This document shows positions 1-9,160 of a DNA stretch of 15,527 bases, piece after piece. How positions within the stretch are numbered: the stretch's first letter is position 1; each line of letters begins with the position of its first letter. Source of the DNA: Spirochaetota bacterium (lineage in GTDB: Bacteria > Spirochaetota > UBA4802 > UB4802); the NCBI GenBank assembly GCA_029548025.1, contig JAKPOE010000438.1, positions 1 through 15,527 on the forward strand, given 5' to 3'. A program made the position numbers and the translations under genes. The notes under the pieces are model-generated. The model was not told the DNA's origin. It saw nothing but the letters and a program-made list of their open reading frames with translations, and made no database searches.

Positions 1-23
1 TATCGGGATTATTATTGTATATG

Positions 24-95
24 AGCGGGAAACGGGATTTGAACCCGCGACCTCAACCTTGGCAAGGTTGCACTCTACCGCTGAGTTATTCCCGC
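24..95 (-). tRNA. tRNA-Gly (anticodon GCC)
   Basis: The reverse strand folds into a complete 72-nt cloverleaf. The 7-bp acceptor stem is GCGGGAA/UUCCCGC, the anticodon loop is UUGCCAA (GCC), the T-loop is UUCAAAU and the discriminator base is U. No CCA is encoded: the discriminator is followed by CAU. It is the last gene of a Lys-Leu-Gly tRNA cluster, 4 nt after tRNA-Leu. Confidence 0.96.
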
Positions 96-99
96 TTAT

Positions 100-181
100 T
101 GCGAGCGAAGGGACTTGAACCCCCACACCATAAGGTACTAGATCCTAAGTCTAGCGCGTCTACCAGTTCCGCCACGCTCGC
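100..181 (-). tRNA. tRNA-Leu (anticodon UAG)
   Basis: This is an 82-nt class II tRNA. The acceptor stem is GCGAGCG/CGCUCGC, the anticodon stem-loop CUAGA-CUUAGGA-UCUAG gives UAG, and a long variable arm has a short ACC/GGU stem. The T-loop is UUCAAGU and the discriminator is A. The T-stem contains two G-U pairs. CCA is not encoded. It lies between tRNA-Lys (68 nt upstream) and tRNA-Gly (4 nt downstream). Confidence 0.96.
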
Positions 182-249
182 ATATCAGTAAACAATATCA
201 GAAAAACAATATAATTTTTCAAGCTAAATTTTCACAGCGTAGCGGAAAT

Positions 250-322
250 TGGGTTGCCCGAGACTCGAACTCGGAACCATCTGATTAAGAGTCAGGTGCT
301 CTACCAGTTGAGCTAGCAACCC
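250..322 (-). tRNA. tRNA-Lys (anticodon CUU)
   Basis: This is a 73-nt cloverleaf with acceptor stem GGGUUGC/GCAACCC, anticodon loop CUCUUAA (CUU), T-loop UUCGAGU and discriminator A. The outermost anticodon-stem pair (27-43) is a C-A mismatch; the other four pairs are Watson-Crick. CCA is not encoded. It is the first gene of the Lys-Leu-Gly cluster and lies about 70 nt downstream of an extended -10 element. Confidence 0.95.
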
Positions 323-396
323 TTTCTCGTATAACCATTTACCTGACTTTATTACCAAAGAACATTTTTTTACTCATTGCATTAAAGCAATAGTTT

Positions 397-405
397 ATTA
401 TACCA
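397..405 (-). promoter_or_regulatory. Extended -10 promoter element for the tRNA-Lys-Leu-Gly operon
   Basis: The reverse strand reads TGGTATAAT, a perfect -10 hexamer with the TGn extension. It lies about 75 nt upstream of the tRNA-Lys 5' end. A perfect TTGACA (411-416) sits only 8 nt upstream of the hexamer, too close to serve as its -35. At the proper distance there is only an A-tract, so an extended -10 promoter is the better reading. Confidence 0.5.
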
Positions 406-507
406 GACGGTGTCAAGTTTTTTTTATTATACTACAATAAATATTCTTTACAATTACTATTATAATAAAAAATAGCCGGATTATTTAAAAAAACAAAAAA
501 ATATTAT

Positions 508-3500
508 TTAAGCCATTATTGTGGCAATAACCTTTTTAAGATCCTCCAATCGATATGGCTTTGGTAATATTGCATTAAATCCATATTCAGAGTAATTTGA
601 CATGACTGGATCATTTGAATATCCACTTGATACTATAACTTTGAAATCTTTATCTATAGCCCGTATCTGTCTTATTGTATCTTTGCCACCTTGTTTACCG
701 GGAATAGTTAAATCCATAATTGCAAAAGCATATTTATTGTTATTATACTTTGCATTCATATATTTATAGAATGCTTCTTCTCCATCAATTGTAATATCAA
801 TTTCAAATCCCAATTCTTCCAGCATTGTTTTTAAAATAAACTGTATATTGCTGTCATCCTCTAAAATTAATACTTTTCCGCAGCCTGTAACTGTTATACT
901 ATCACAATAAGGAATCTCTGTTAATGTAGCTTTATTTTTACTGGCTTTAAGATATATTTCAAAACGCGAACCTTTTCCAGCTTCAGAATCAACAAAAATA
1001 TAACCACCATGCTGCTTTATAACAGAATAGACTACCGCAAGCCCTAATCCTGTACCATGCGGTTTTGTTGTAAAATAGGGATCAAATACTTTTTCTAAAA
1101 TATCCCGAGGTATACCCACTCCATTATCTTCAATTGATATTTGTACATATAATTCATTACCTATAATAACTCGTACGGGATCATTTTCTATAACATTATG
1201 TGCCGCAATTTTTAAAACGCCATATCCTTGCATAGCTTCACGTGAATTAATGACTATATTTTGTATAACCTGCCCTATCTGTGCTTCATCAACCTCAACA
1301 TTGTATAGATCATCGGCAATTATAAAGCGGAATTCGATGGCTGTACCCCGTAATACGAATGTAGATGTTTCTACAAGAATATTTTTTAATGAAGTAAGTT
1401 TTTTAAGGGGGGAACCACCTTTTGCGAATGTCAATAATTGCTGAGTAAGTTCTTTTGCTTTAAATGCAGCAGTTTCGGCGCCACGTATACTATTATATAG
1501 TTCTGAATTTTCATTAATTTTATATTTTACGATTGAAAGGTTACCAACTATAGAAGTTAATATATTATTAAAATCATGTGCAATTCCAGCAGCTAAAAGT
1601 CCAGTTGATTCTAATTTAGAGGTCTTTGCCATTTGTTGCTCAACAATTTTCTTCTGTGTTATATCTCGCAATAAAATAACAGCGCCATTCACATCATTGT
1701 GTTGATTTTTTAATGGCAATAAATTAAATTCAATATCATACTTCCTCTCATTAACCCGTAATATACATTCCTGATGAATACTATTGTTTTTCAAAGTATC
1801 ATATATTTCCTTAAAATTTAGTGAAACAGATTGTTTGCACTCTATGGTGAGTAAATCACTTGCCATAGTATTCAGGATCAAATTAGCTGGTTTTCCTAAT
1901 ATGCTACAGGTAATAGTATTAACAAGAACTATTTTACCATAACTATCGGTTACAATAACAGCATCTGTTATTGACTCTAATATTCTATTTAAAAGTTCCT
2001 TCTCTTCTGATAATTGTATATTCTGGGTGGTAATTTTTGCCTGCACATTAGCTAAATCAGCATTTATCTTTTGCAACTCATTAAATTGATCTAAAATAAT
2101 TTGAGCATTTTGCTTTATCTGTGTGATATCAACAATCAAGCTGACAACAAATTCCTCCTTTGAAGAAATAAAAATATCCGAATTTATACTACACTGCTTC
2201 AGCTTCCCATTTTTTGTCTGGAAAAGAATATCCATATCTTTGACTTCACGGTTAGTTCGTAATTCCTGTAAATATTGTTTTAACTCATTTTTATCTGCAA
2301 ACACATCCAGATCATAGATGGATTTCCCTAATGCTTCCTGAAGTGAAAAACCAAATGTGGTTAATGCAGCCTCGTTAACTTCCCTGTACATTCCATCGTT
2401 ATAGGTATTGATAGTCATTGGGATAGGACTGGAATGGAATGCCTTATAAAATTTTTCCTCTGATTGTTTTAATTCCGATTCAATACGTTTTTTTTCTGTA
2501 ATTTCAAATACTGAGCCCAATGTGGCAGGTTTACCGTTTAACATGATCTGCGTAGCGGAAAAATCGACCCATTTAATTGTATTATTTCTTGTAACAAGTC
2601 TTAATTCATATCGGGTTGGAACAGATTTTCCTTCTAATCGAGCTTTTGCCCGTTCAATTATCCATCCCCTATCTTCTTCTGATATAAACTCCCAAAATAA
2701 TTTTCCCAGAATTTCCTCTTCTGGGTATTCCAGAATTTGAATAACTGCAGGATTAACATAATACACCCTGAAGTCATTGATAACAAAAATACCAGCTGCT
2801 ACCGACGAAGCTAATGTTTTAAAACGTTCATCACTTTCTTTCAGCTTTATTTCAGCTAATTTCTTATCATGAATATCAGTAACAACTCCTGTTAATCCAA
2901 TATAGTTTCCCTTTTCATCATAATGTGATTCAGATATCGTTAAGATATATCGATAGCTTCCCTCTTTAGTAATTAATCGATATTCAAGGGGTTCAAATAT
3001 CCTCCTTTTAGCCAGTTCGCAACTTTCGATAAACATAGCCACATCTTCAGGATAGATAAAGTTTATAAAATATTTACCAAGTATTTCATCAGGTGTAAAT
3101 CCTGTGATAGTACTTATATTCCCGCTCATATATTGTACTATACCATCTTTATCCAGTTGAAACACCACATCATGTATGGTATCAATTATTTCCTTTTTAT
3201 ATTTTGATTGAGCCAATACACTTTTAACCATATAGTTATCCATAATGGTACCAAGCTGTTCACCAAAAACTTCTAACAGCGGATATATATTTTGAGAAAT
3301 TGTATTTGTAGAATGGGATCCAACATTTATAACACCAATTATAGAATTTCTAAATTTTATGGGTACTATTGCAACAGCTTTTATTCCTTCCAATCGTCTA
3401 AAATCATTGTCACAAAGTTCCATGTTTGTATAATCAATAAATTGCGGCGTGCCATTCATTACTAACTGATAGTTCCAGCTTTCGTTGTTATAAATGGATG

Positions 3501-4020
3501 CAGATTTAATATATGAGTTAGTCAAACCTCTGGCAAAAGTAAGTTTAAGTTTCATGGTAAGCTGATCAATAATATAGATGCCTCCACAATCCATTCCGGT
3601 TACTTGAATAATTGAATTTAAAATATATTCAAAAACATCAACAAAATGTTGAAGGTCATCAGCAATCTTTACTTTAAATAAATTATGGCATATGTCCTGT
3701 ATTACTTCTGGTATTTGTTTTTTGGGTTTTGCAATAATAACCATAATGGTTTTATCACCATATTTACTATCAAACAATGAAAATTGATATAAACAATTTT
3801 CATTTTGAAATTTTACTACTGTTTTAACACCGGCATTTGTTGATAGTTCCAGGCAATATCTTTTTACATCATCAATTATTAATGAATAGGGGAATGTATC
3901 AGCAATATTTTTATTTATAAAAGAGTCATTGTTGGAATGAATAATTTCCAATAAACTATCTACACAAATAAAATCACAATCAATAAATTTCAAAATATCA
4001 ATAATAGGCACTATCTGCAT
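508..4020 (-). CDS. Soluble multi-PAS/GAF hybrid histidine kinase with C-terminal receiver
   Basis: This 1170-residue hybrid sensor kinase has no evident membrane segment, so it should sense a cytosolic signal. The visible order is a degenerate PAS-like N-terminus (1-98), GAF (about 112-265), three PAS domains (about 275-390, 395-515, 520-640), a coiled-coil linker (640-680), a fourth PAS (about 680-795), HisKA with the phospho-acceptor H815 in GIAHDFNN, and HATPase. The HATPase shows N box N925, DNGVGI at 965-970 and TGLGL at 990-994. A receiver follows from about 1048, with D1055/D1056, phospho-acceptor D1103, S1131/S1132 and K1154. Histidine should autophosphorylate and pass phosphate to D1103; onward transfer would need an Hpt protein, which is not in this window. 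The gene starts 3 nt after the transglutaminase-like gene, without a good Shine-Dalgarno at its ATG, so the two are probably co-transcribed. The ligand cannot be told from sequence. Confidence 0.93.
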   Translation of the reverse strand: MQIVPIIDILKFIDCDFICVDSLLEIIHSNNDSFINKNIADTFPYSLIIDDVKRYCLELSTNAGVKTVVKFQNENCLYQFSLFDSKYGDKTIMVIIAKPKKQIPEVIQDICHNLFKVKIADDLQHFVDVFEYILNSIIQVTGMDCGGIYIIDQLTMKLKLTFARGLTNSYIKSASIYNNESWNYQLVMNGTPQFIDYTNMELCDNDFRRLEGIKAVAIVPIKFRNSIIGVINVGSHSTNTISQNIYPLLEVFGEQLGTIMDNYMVKSVLAQSKYKKEIIDTIHDVVFQLDKDGIVQYMSGNISTITGFTPDEILGKYFINFIYPEDVAMFIESCELAKRRIFEPLEYRLITKEGSYRYILTISESHYDEKGNYIGLTGVVTDIHDKKLAEIKLKESDERFKTLASSVAAGIFVINDFRVYYVNPAVIQILEYPEEEILGKLFWEFISEEDRGWIIERAKARLEGKSVPTRYELRLVTRNNTIKWVDFSATQIMLNGKPATLGSVFEITEKKRIESELKQSEEKFYKAFHSSPIPMTINTYNDGMYREVNEAALTTFGFSLQEALGKSIYDLDVFADKNELKQYLQELRTNREVKDMDILFQTKNGKLKQCSINSDIFISSKEEFVVSLIVDITQIKQNAQIILDQFNELQKINADLANVQAKITTQNIQLSEEKELLNRILESITDAVIVTDSYGKIVLVNTITCSILGKPANLILNTMASDLLTIECKQSVSLNFKEIYDTLKNNSIHQECILRVNERKYDIEFNLLPLKNQHNDVNGAVILLRDITQKKIVEQQMAKTSKLESTGLLAAGIAHDFNNILTSIVGNLSIVKYKINENSELYNSIRGAETAAFKAKELTQQLLTFAKGGSPLKKLTSLKNILVETSTFVLRGTAIEFRFIIADDLYNVEVDEAQIGQVIQNIVINSREAMQGYGVLKIAAHNVIENDPVRVIIGNELYVQISIEDNGVGIPRDILEKVFDPYFTTKPHGTGLGLAVVYSVIKQHGGYIFVDSEAGKGSRFEIYLKASKNKATLTEIPYCDSITVTGCGKVLILEDDSNIQFILKTMLEELGFEIDITIDGEEAFYKYMNAKYNNNKYAFAIMDLTIPGKQGGKDTIRQIRAIDKDFKVIVSSGYSNDPVMSNYSEYGFNAILPKPYRLEDLKKVIATIMA

Positions 4021-4023
4021 AAA

Positions 4024-4758
4024 CTATTTAACGATCTCTTCACCCTCAAATTTTCTATTAGCAAAATTTTGTTCAAAGAGGGTAATCCACAACTCAACTC
4101 GTTCGCTTCCATAACATTCTTTCCACGCTGTAATGATGGTTTCGACAGGAACATCATAAAAACTTCCATGATAGTCAAGATATTCCATGTACAGTTTATT
4201 TTCTGAATTATATTCCGGGAAGATTGCATCATCAACACCATTAAATTCAATTGGTGATACTTTATGCAATATACATAACTCTTTATTAAAGGCAGGGGTA
4301 GCTTTAACCCATTTTTTATTCAAATAAAATTCGGTAAAGCCATGATAAGCAAAAACATTTGTTCCCAGGGTTTCAAGTAATTGTTTTGTAGCTATATGAT
4401 TTTTTACTGTTGCAAAACCTACGCGGCTCGGGATATTACAAGCTCTTGCAAGCGCACATAATAAAGAAGCTTTGGAAACACAAAATCCTCTACCTCTTTG
4501 CAAAACAAACCTTCCATGATAATGTTCAGGTTTATAAAATGGGGAATAGGGATCATAATATATATTATCCCGTACTGCATAAAAAAGTTTCACTGATTTT
4601 TTTACCGCATCTGCTTCAGAACCAATTGCAGAATGTGCAAAATCAACTACTAATGGATCATCACTGTCAATACATCGTGATGGCGCCAGATATAATTTCA
4701 AATCACTATCTACCATAGGCATTGATACAATTAATATTTTTTTATGCGCTTCTATCAT
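4024..4758 (-). CDS. Transglutaminase-like superfamily protein
   Basis: This cytosolic protein of about 244 residues has a transglutaminase/cysteine-protease-like core. The Cys lies in GRGFCVSKASLL (Cys 93 from the chosen start), packed against the helix that normally carries the nucleophile. The His lies in YHGFTEFYL (His 139), followed by KWVKATPAFN. In canonical members the third catalytic residue is Asp in a D-P-T motif; here that position is Thr (T-P-A). This may be a subfamily trait rather than damage. The usual partner reaction is amide hydrolysis or transfer; the substrate is unknown. I chose the ATG at 4758, preceded by GAGAG at a reasonable distance, over a GTG at 4770 in frame with no Shine-Dalgarno. 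The stop lies 3 nt before the hybrid kinase start, which suggests a functional pair. No signal peptide is visible. Confidence 0.8.
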   Translation of the reverse strand: MIEAHKKILIVSMPMVDSDLKLYLAPSRCIDSDDPLVVDFAHSAIGSEADAVKKSVKLFYAVRDNIYYDPYSPFYKPEHYHGRFVLQRGRGFCVSKASLLCALARACNIPSRVGFATVKNHIATKQLLETLGTNVFAYHGFTEFYLNKKWVKATPAFNKELCILHKVSPIEFNGVDDAIFPEYNSENKLYMEYLDYHGSFYDVPVETIITAWKECYGSERVELWITLFEQNFANRKFEGEEIVK

Positions 4759-4843
4759 ACTATCTCTCACAATTAATATTTCAATAATTAATAGTGTTTA
4801 TTGTATCAAAATAACATAAATAACACCGCATATATCTTAATAC

Positions 4844-5485
4844 TTAGTATATTTTGTATATTGCAATTATCTCATTAAAGTATTTATATCCCCATATCTG
4901 TTGTTTAACCTCTAGTTTACATTGTGCTAAAGCATCATAAAAGTTGCTCTCAGCGCATGCTATCATATCACCAATAAAAATTATAGTATGGCCTCCGGCA
5001 TTTTTATAAGCATATAGCGATTCATACGCCATCATGCTTTGAGGTTCAGGCCAGCATAGCATCAACGCCCTTTCAGGATGATTACCTGCTTCTATTGCTT
5101 CGGCTTTTATAACATCATACCATTGATTATGGAACCATTGATTGCTGGAATAATTTGAAAATGGCAAAGCTGTTTCGTCCGGAGGGTACTTATCAGTTGC
5201 TATTATATCAACCTTCACCTGATTAAGGATATAAGCCCAATAGCCGTTACCGGCACCAATTTCTATGATGGGCGATAGCTCCTGAATTATTTTTATGGTA
5301 TCAATGGTAGGTACAGCAAAAGCATATTTTTTAATTAAATCGTATCGTACATTCCAGTACTGATATTCATCAAATTGATTATTACGATATGTTAATATTT
5401 CCTGAAGATACGGGTTATTGATGACTGAATCTTCTTCTTTAGGCAGATAATTGAAGATATCAAAATCTTTAACAGTACTGTTCAT
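4844..5485 (-). CDS. SAM-dependent methyltransferase-like protein
   Basis: This is a 213-residue soluble protein. A Rossmann-type SAM-binding motif I is visible as IIEIGAGNGYWAYIL (about residues 73-87), followed by a strand ending in an acidic residue, IIATDKY (D98), which would hold the SAM ribose. Later segments ALMLCWPEP (140-148) and HTIIFIGD (166-173) fit central strands of the same fold. The methyl acceptor cannot be inferred. The ATG has no recognisable Shine-Dalgarno and lies only 20 nt downstream of the tRNA-Arg 3' end, with no room for a separate standard promoter. It is probably transcribed from the tRNA promoter. A 73-nt gap separates it from the transglutaminase-like gene. Confidence 0.78.
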   Translation of the reverse strand: MNSTVKDFDIFNYLPKEEDSVINNPYLQEILTYRNNQFDEYQYWNVRYDLIKKYAFAVPTIDTIKIIQELSPIIEIGAGNGYWAYILNQVKVDIIATDKYPPDETALPFSNYSSNQWFHNQWYDVIKAEAIEAGNHPERALMLCWPEPQSMMAYESLYAYKNAGGHTIIFIGDMIACAESNFYDALAQCKLEVKQQIWGYKYFNEIIAIYKIY

Positions 5486-5505
5486 TGTTTGAATATATTA
5501 CACTG

Positions 5506-5579
<74 letters not shown>

Positions 5580-5591
5580 GTTTATATTATG

Positions 5592-5664
5592 GGTGGATGA
5601 CGGGGCTCGAACCCGCAACAACTGGATCCACAGTCCAGGGCTCTGCCATTGAGCTACATCCACC
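5592..5664 (-). tRNA. tRNA-His (anticodon GUG)
   Basis: This is a 73-nt tRNA counting the encoded G-1 at 5664, which faces discriminator C73 as expected for bacterial tRNA-His. The acceptor stem is GUGGAUG/CAUCCAC, the anticodon loop is CUGUGGA (GUG) and the T-loop is UUCGAGC. CCA is not encoded. It is the first gene of a His-Arg tRNA pair, with promoter elements just upstream. Confidence 0.96.
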
Positions 5665-5707
5665 ATGTGTTACATCATCAATTGCTTATGACATTATTTA
5701 ACATTTT

Positions 5708-5736
5708 ATTATAGTGTCAATTATATTTCAATTCAA
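5708..5736 (-). promoter_or_regulatory. Sigma-70-type promoter for tRNA-His/tRNA-Arg
   Basis: The reverse strand shows TTGAAT (5731-5736), a 17-nt spacer and a perfect TATAAT (5708-5713), placing the start of transcription roughly 35 nt before tRNA-His. An overlapping alternative uses a perfect TTGACA (5715-5720) with a 16-nt spacer and AATAAT (5693-5698). Either could drive the tRNA pair, and through it the methyltransferase-like gene. Confidence 0.55.
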
Positions 5737-5777
5737 ATAATTTTCTGTATTCTTTACTAAAAATAGGACTGGTTTCT

Positions 5778-6806
5778 TTACCATCGAAAAAGTAATGAAC
5801 CAAGGAATAAAAACAATAATGAGATAGCAACTAAATATACTATCTGGAGTTGCAAATCAAATAGTGTTGCTCCTTCATTCATTATCATTCTTGCACCATC
5901 TACGATATGCGTTAACGGTAAAAACTGTGAAACTTTCTGAACCCAGGGCCTACTCCCCTCCAGTGAAAACCATACTTCAGATAAAAACATCATAGGCCAT
6001 GTTATAATATTGATTATCCCATCAGCAAATTCCTGGCTATCGCTCCGTGATGCAATAAGTAATCCCAATGAGATCATACAAAAACTACCTAACGCGAAGA
6101 GAATAAATAACGTAAACAATGATCCTTTGCACTTAAATCCATAGAGCAATACTGTTCCAACATACACGACAACTGTAGTAGCTAAAACCACAAACATTCG
6201 TGATAGTATCTGAGCACTTAAAAATTCAAATGGCCGCACTGGAGCTACACTAAAACGTTTTAATATACCGTTTTTACGATACATCACAAGAACATATCCA
6301 ACACCATATAGTGAATTAAACATGGCATTCATCCCGAGAATACCCGGAAAAAGCCATTCTACATATTGTACACCTTTATTGTAAAATGACTGCTTTTTAA
6401 AAACAGAACTCTTGTTTTGTGCTCCTTTGAGCAACTGCTCTGCCAGATATCCATTAGGCGATGATTCATTAATCCAGTATGTTTTGCTGTTGCTATCAAT
6501 CACCATGTCAATCTTAAATTTTTGAAGACTTCCGATTGCTTTTTCCTTAGAATTAAATTGGATAAAATTTATATATTTAATCTTTAAAAATTCATTAAAC
6601 TGTATATTGGATATACCATTTTCCGCCGGTTTTTCTGCTAATGCAACAATACCAACCTTCAAAATGGGCGAAGAATCGCTTCGAAATACAACACTGAATC
6701 CAACAATTATTAATAGAGGAAAAATAACATTCCATCCCAGTGCAGACCTATCCCTGTAAAACTCTTTTGTTCGGGCTACAAATATTGTCCAGATTCTATA
6801 TAACAT
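5778..6806 (-). CDS. ABC-2 type transporter permease
   Basis: This is a 342-residue integral membrane protein of the ABC-2/DrrB-like type. One membrane segment lies near the N-terminus (about 24-41). A roughly 110-residue non-membrane region (45-155) follows, expected outside the membrane. Five further hydrophobic segments lie at about 155-175, 198-222, 230-252, 258-280 and 320-340. The stretch FLPLTHIVDGARMI (295-308) is typical of ABC-2 permeases. It should form the channel of an exporter with the ATPase encoded 6 nt upstream; the substrate (drug, lipid, polysaccharide or peptide) is not evident. TAAGGGCG lies just upstream of the ATG and overlaps the end of the ATPase gene, consistent with coupled translation. 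Confidence 0.9.
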   Translation of the reverse strand: MLYRIWTIFVARTKEFYRDRSALGWNVIFPLLIIVGFSVVFRSDSSPILKVGIVALAEKPAENGISNIQFNEFLKIKYINFIQFNSKEKAIGSLQKFKIDMVIDSNSKTYWINESSPNGYLAEQLLKGAQNKSSVFKKQSFYNKGVQYVEWLFPGILGMNAMFNSLYGVGYVLVMYRKNGILKRFSVAPVRPFEFLSAQILSRMFVVLATTVVVYVGTVLLYGFKCKGSLFTLFILFALGSFCMISLGLLIASRSDSQEFADGIINIITWPMMFLSEVWFSLEGSRPWVQKVSQFLPLTHIVDGARMIMNEGATLFDLQLQIVYLVAISLLFLFLGSLLFRW

Positions 6807-6812
6807 AAAAAG

Positions 6813-7697
6813 TTACGCCCTTAATTGTGTTCCCGTAAGTTTTAAGAATAAATCTTCTAAATTTTGTGAGCGCACCACCATGCCGGTAATATCAATATTT
6901 TTATCGATGAGAACGCGTAAGCAATCATGAGGTTTCTCAGTTTGAATTTCGATTGTGTTATTAACCATGTACCAATTGCATTCAATGCTATTTAACATAT
7001 CAACATCTATTACCGAAGGTAATGTTATCGTAACCCCACTGCAATATTGGTTTAGCAGATTGATTGGTGAATCCATAGCAATAATTTTACCCTGATCCAT
7101 AATTGCAACAACATCACATAAATTTTGAGCCTCTTCCATATAATGAGTTGTTAATATTATCGTCTTACCTTTCATTTTTACAGTTTGTACTATATCCCAC
7201 ACATGTCTCCGTGCCTGCGGGTCCAATCCTGTTGTTGGCTCATCCAGAAATAATAATTCAGGATCATTTGCCAGAGCTATTGCCAGAAGCAAACGCTGCT
7301 TTTGACCACCTGAAATTTTCCTGTTATCTCGGTTTAATATCTCATCAAGATAGCACATTGCTATCAAATCATTCAGGTCAGCACGTTTCGCATATAAATT
7401 TCTAAAAGACAAAAGTATCTCTTTTACAGTAAGATATTGCTGTAATTCTGTTGCCTGGAGTTGTATCCCGACCTCCTGCTTAAATCGGTGATCACGATTT
7501 TTACCTTTATATAATATTATCCCTTCATCAGGTTTTTGAATCCCTTCTATAACTTCAATTGTTGTTGTTTTCCCCGCACCATTAGGACCAAGTAAACCAA
7601 AACAAATACCATAGGGTATTGAAAAGCTTACTCCATCCACAGCCTTAACACCAGGAAAACCTTTATAAAGATTGTTTACCTCAAGAATATAATCCAT
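6813..7697 (-). CDS. ABC transporter ATP-binding protein (CcmA/DrrA type)
   Basis: This 294-residue cytosolic ATPase has all expected motifs: Walker A GPNGAGKTT (37-45), a Q-loop at about Q79, signature SGGQKQ (129-134), Walker B LLFLDEP with Glu 153, D-loop GLDPQ, and switch His 185 in TTHYMEEA. A C-terminal domain of about 80 residues is typical of ABC-2 exporter ATPases. It should power the permease encoded 6 nt downstream. There is no clear Shine-Dalgarno before the ATG and no convincing promoter in the 81 nt separating it from the helicase gene, so read-through from upstream is possible. Confidence 0.93.
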   Translation of the reverse strand: MDYILEVNNLYKGFPGVKAVDGVSFSIPYGICFGLLGPNGAGKTTTIEVIEGIQKPDEGIILYKGKNRDHRFKQEVGIQLQATELQQYLTVKEILLSFRNLYAKRADLNDLIAMCYLDEILNRDNRKISGGQKQRLLLAIALANDPELLFLDEPTTGLDPQARRHVWDIVQTVKMKGKTIILTTHYMEEAQNLCDVVAIMDQGKIIAMDSPINLLNQYCSGVTITLPSVIDVDMLNSIECNWYMVNNTIEIQTEKPHDCLRVLIDKNIDITGMVVRSQNLEDLFLKLTGTQLRA

Positions 7698-7778
7698 ACG
7701 GTTGCTTAAAGTCCAGTTGTTTAGTACAGCACTATCTCTATGTTTGGAAAGGGACCAGATGGTATGTTACAACAAAAA

Positions 7779-9062
7779 TCAAAAACATCTTTCACATTCC
7801 ATAACAAATTGTGGCTTTTGATTACCATAATTACAATGGTATAGTATATGCAAGCAATTTTTTGCCCTTGTTAACGCAACATACATCAATCGTCGTTCTT
7901 CCTCAATATCAGTATAGGGGTCAGGCAACAATCTGTCCTTAACACCACAAAGCACAACTACATCAAATTCCAGCCCCTTAGCTGAATGTATTGTCATAAA
8001 TTGTACATTGCCATAACTTTGTATCTGAGATTGCAAATAAGTGCCCTGCCAGTTATTCCGGTATAGCACCCCTATGAGATGTGTGCTATCATATTTTTCC
8101 AGGATAGATGCTGTTATAGTTACTTCCTCAGCAAACGATGAAGCTTTATGAAATAGTATTAATCCTCCGTTTCCCCTCACCGCTTTAATCCAGCGTCGTG
8201 ACCTGAATTTATTTTTTGCTATCAATCGATTGGACAATGTAACAATCTCTTTTTTTGAGCGATAGTTACTGTTTAATGAATGAACAGTAAGATTATTAAA
8301 ATATTTTTTTGCATTAACGATATACTCTATCTTTGCATTTCTGAATTTATAAATTGACTGCCAATCATCACCAACCATAAACACATTTTGTTTGTCTTCA
8401 GGCAGAAGCAATTTTAACAGTACAAAATTATTTTCTGATGTATCCTGAAACTCATCAACCATTATATATTTAAACTGCTCATGTATTTTTTTCCGTAATA
8501 ATGGATTTTCATGTAACAGCTTTGAAGAAATATTAATCATATCATCAAAGTCAATATAATTATGATTACGTTTATAACTGGCATATTCCTCTTTAATCAT
8601 TATCATTTTTGCATATAAATCGCCATGTAATTGTGATATGCGATTAGTTTGTAATTTTGATACAATTTTATAAACAACCATTGATGGAATACCATACAAT
8701 TCTGCGATATGATTATTGATGATTTCCTTCATTATATTTTGTGAAATATCTTCATCCAGCACCTTTATATCATTCATAGTTTGTTTAATAATAAACTGCA
8801 GGCAAAATGAATGGAATGTAGCAGCAACAACCCTGCTACCAGCATTTCCAAGTACTGCAACAATTCGTTGCTTTAACTCATCTGCGGCTTTTCGGCTGAA
8901 GGTTAATAAAAGAATCTCATCAGGATTACACAATTTTTTATTAATGAGTGCAATACTTCGCTGAATGATAGTATAGGTTTTGCCACTGCCAGCAGAAGCT
9001 ATAACCAGATGTGCACCCTGTTCTGCATTAATGGCTGCAACTTGATTTTTATTTGCAATCAT
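7779..9062 (-). CDS. Compact UvrD/Rep-family (SF1A) DNA helicase
   Basis: This is a 427-residue ATP-dependent helicase, well below the usual 650-750 residues of UvrD/Rep/PcrA. All core motifs are present in order: Q motif near 6-7, motif I ASAGSGKT (22-29), Ia TFSRKAADELK (54-64), II VDEFQDT (202-208), III GDDWQSIYKFRNA (231-243), IV NYRS (266-269), V TIHSAKGLEF (357-366) and VI RLMYVALTRAK (391-401). The spacing from IV to V is only about 90 residues, so most of the 2B subdomain is missing; the 1B insertion is moderate. The reading frame is uninterrupted, so it looks like a natural compact form rather than a broken gene. It should act on single-stranded DNA or repair intermediates. The genes on either side do not suggest a partner. 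Confidence 0.9.
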   Translation of the reverse strand: MIANKNQVAAINAEQGAHLVIASAGSGKTYTIIQRSIALINKKLCNPDEILLLTFSRKAADELKQRIVAVLGNAGSRVVAATFHSFCLQFIIKQTMNDIKVLDEDISQNIMKEIINNHIAELYGIPSMVVYKIVSKLQTNRISQLHGDLYAKMIMIKEEYASYKRNHNYIDFDDMINISSKLLHENPLLRKKIHEQFKYIMVDEFQDTSENNFVLLKLLLPEDKQNVFMVGDDWQSIYKFRNAKIEYIVNAKKYFNNLTVHSLNSNYRSKKEIVTLSNRLIAKNKFRSRRWIKAVRGNGGLILFHKASSFAEEVTITASILEKYDSTHLIGVLYRNNWQGTYLQSQIQSYGNVQFMTIHSAKGLEFDVVVLCGVKDRLLPDPYTDIEEERRLMYVALTRAKNCLHILYHCNYGNQKPQFVMECERCF

Positions 9063-9160
9063 TGTATATGTTTTTATCTACAATAATATTGTTGTAATAA
9101 TGCATAATCTATTTTTCTGATGATAATCTGTATTGACAGTGTTAACGGTTTTATGGTATG

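Noticed and set aside
397..416. TTGACA and TATAAT read as a -35/-10 pair upstream of tRNA-Lys
   Set aside because: The spacer is only 8 nt, far from the 16-18 nt needed; the extended -10 alone is the better reading.
1250..2740. Short open frames on the plus strand inside the hybrid kinase gene
   Set aside because: They lie opposite well-defined kinase and PAS domains and show no recognisable protein motif or ribosome-binding site.
4011..4250. A 79-codon minus-strand frame overlapping the transglutaminase-like gene and the kinase start
   Set aside because: It is out of frame with two recognisable genes and has no known motif.
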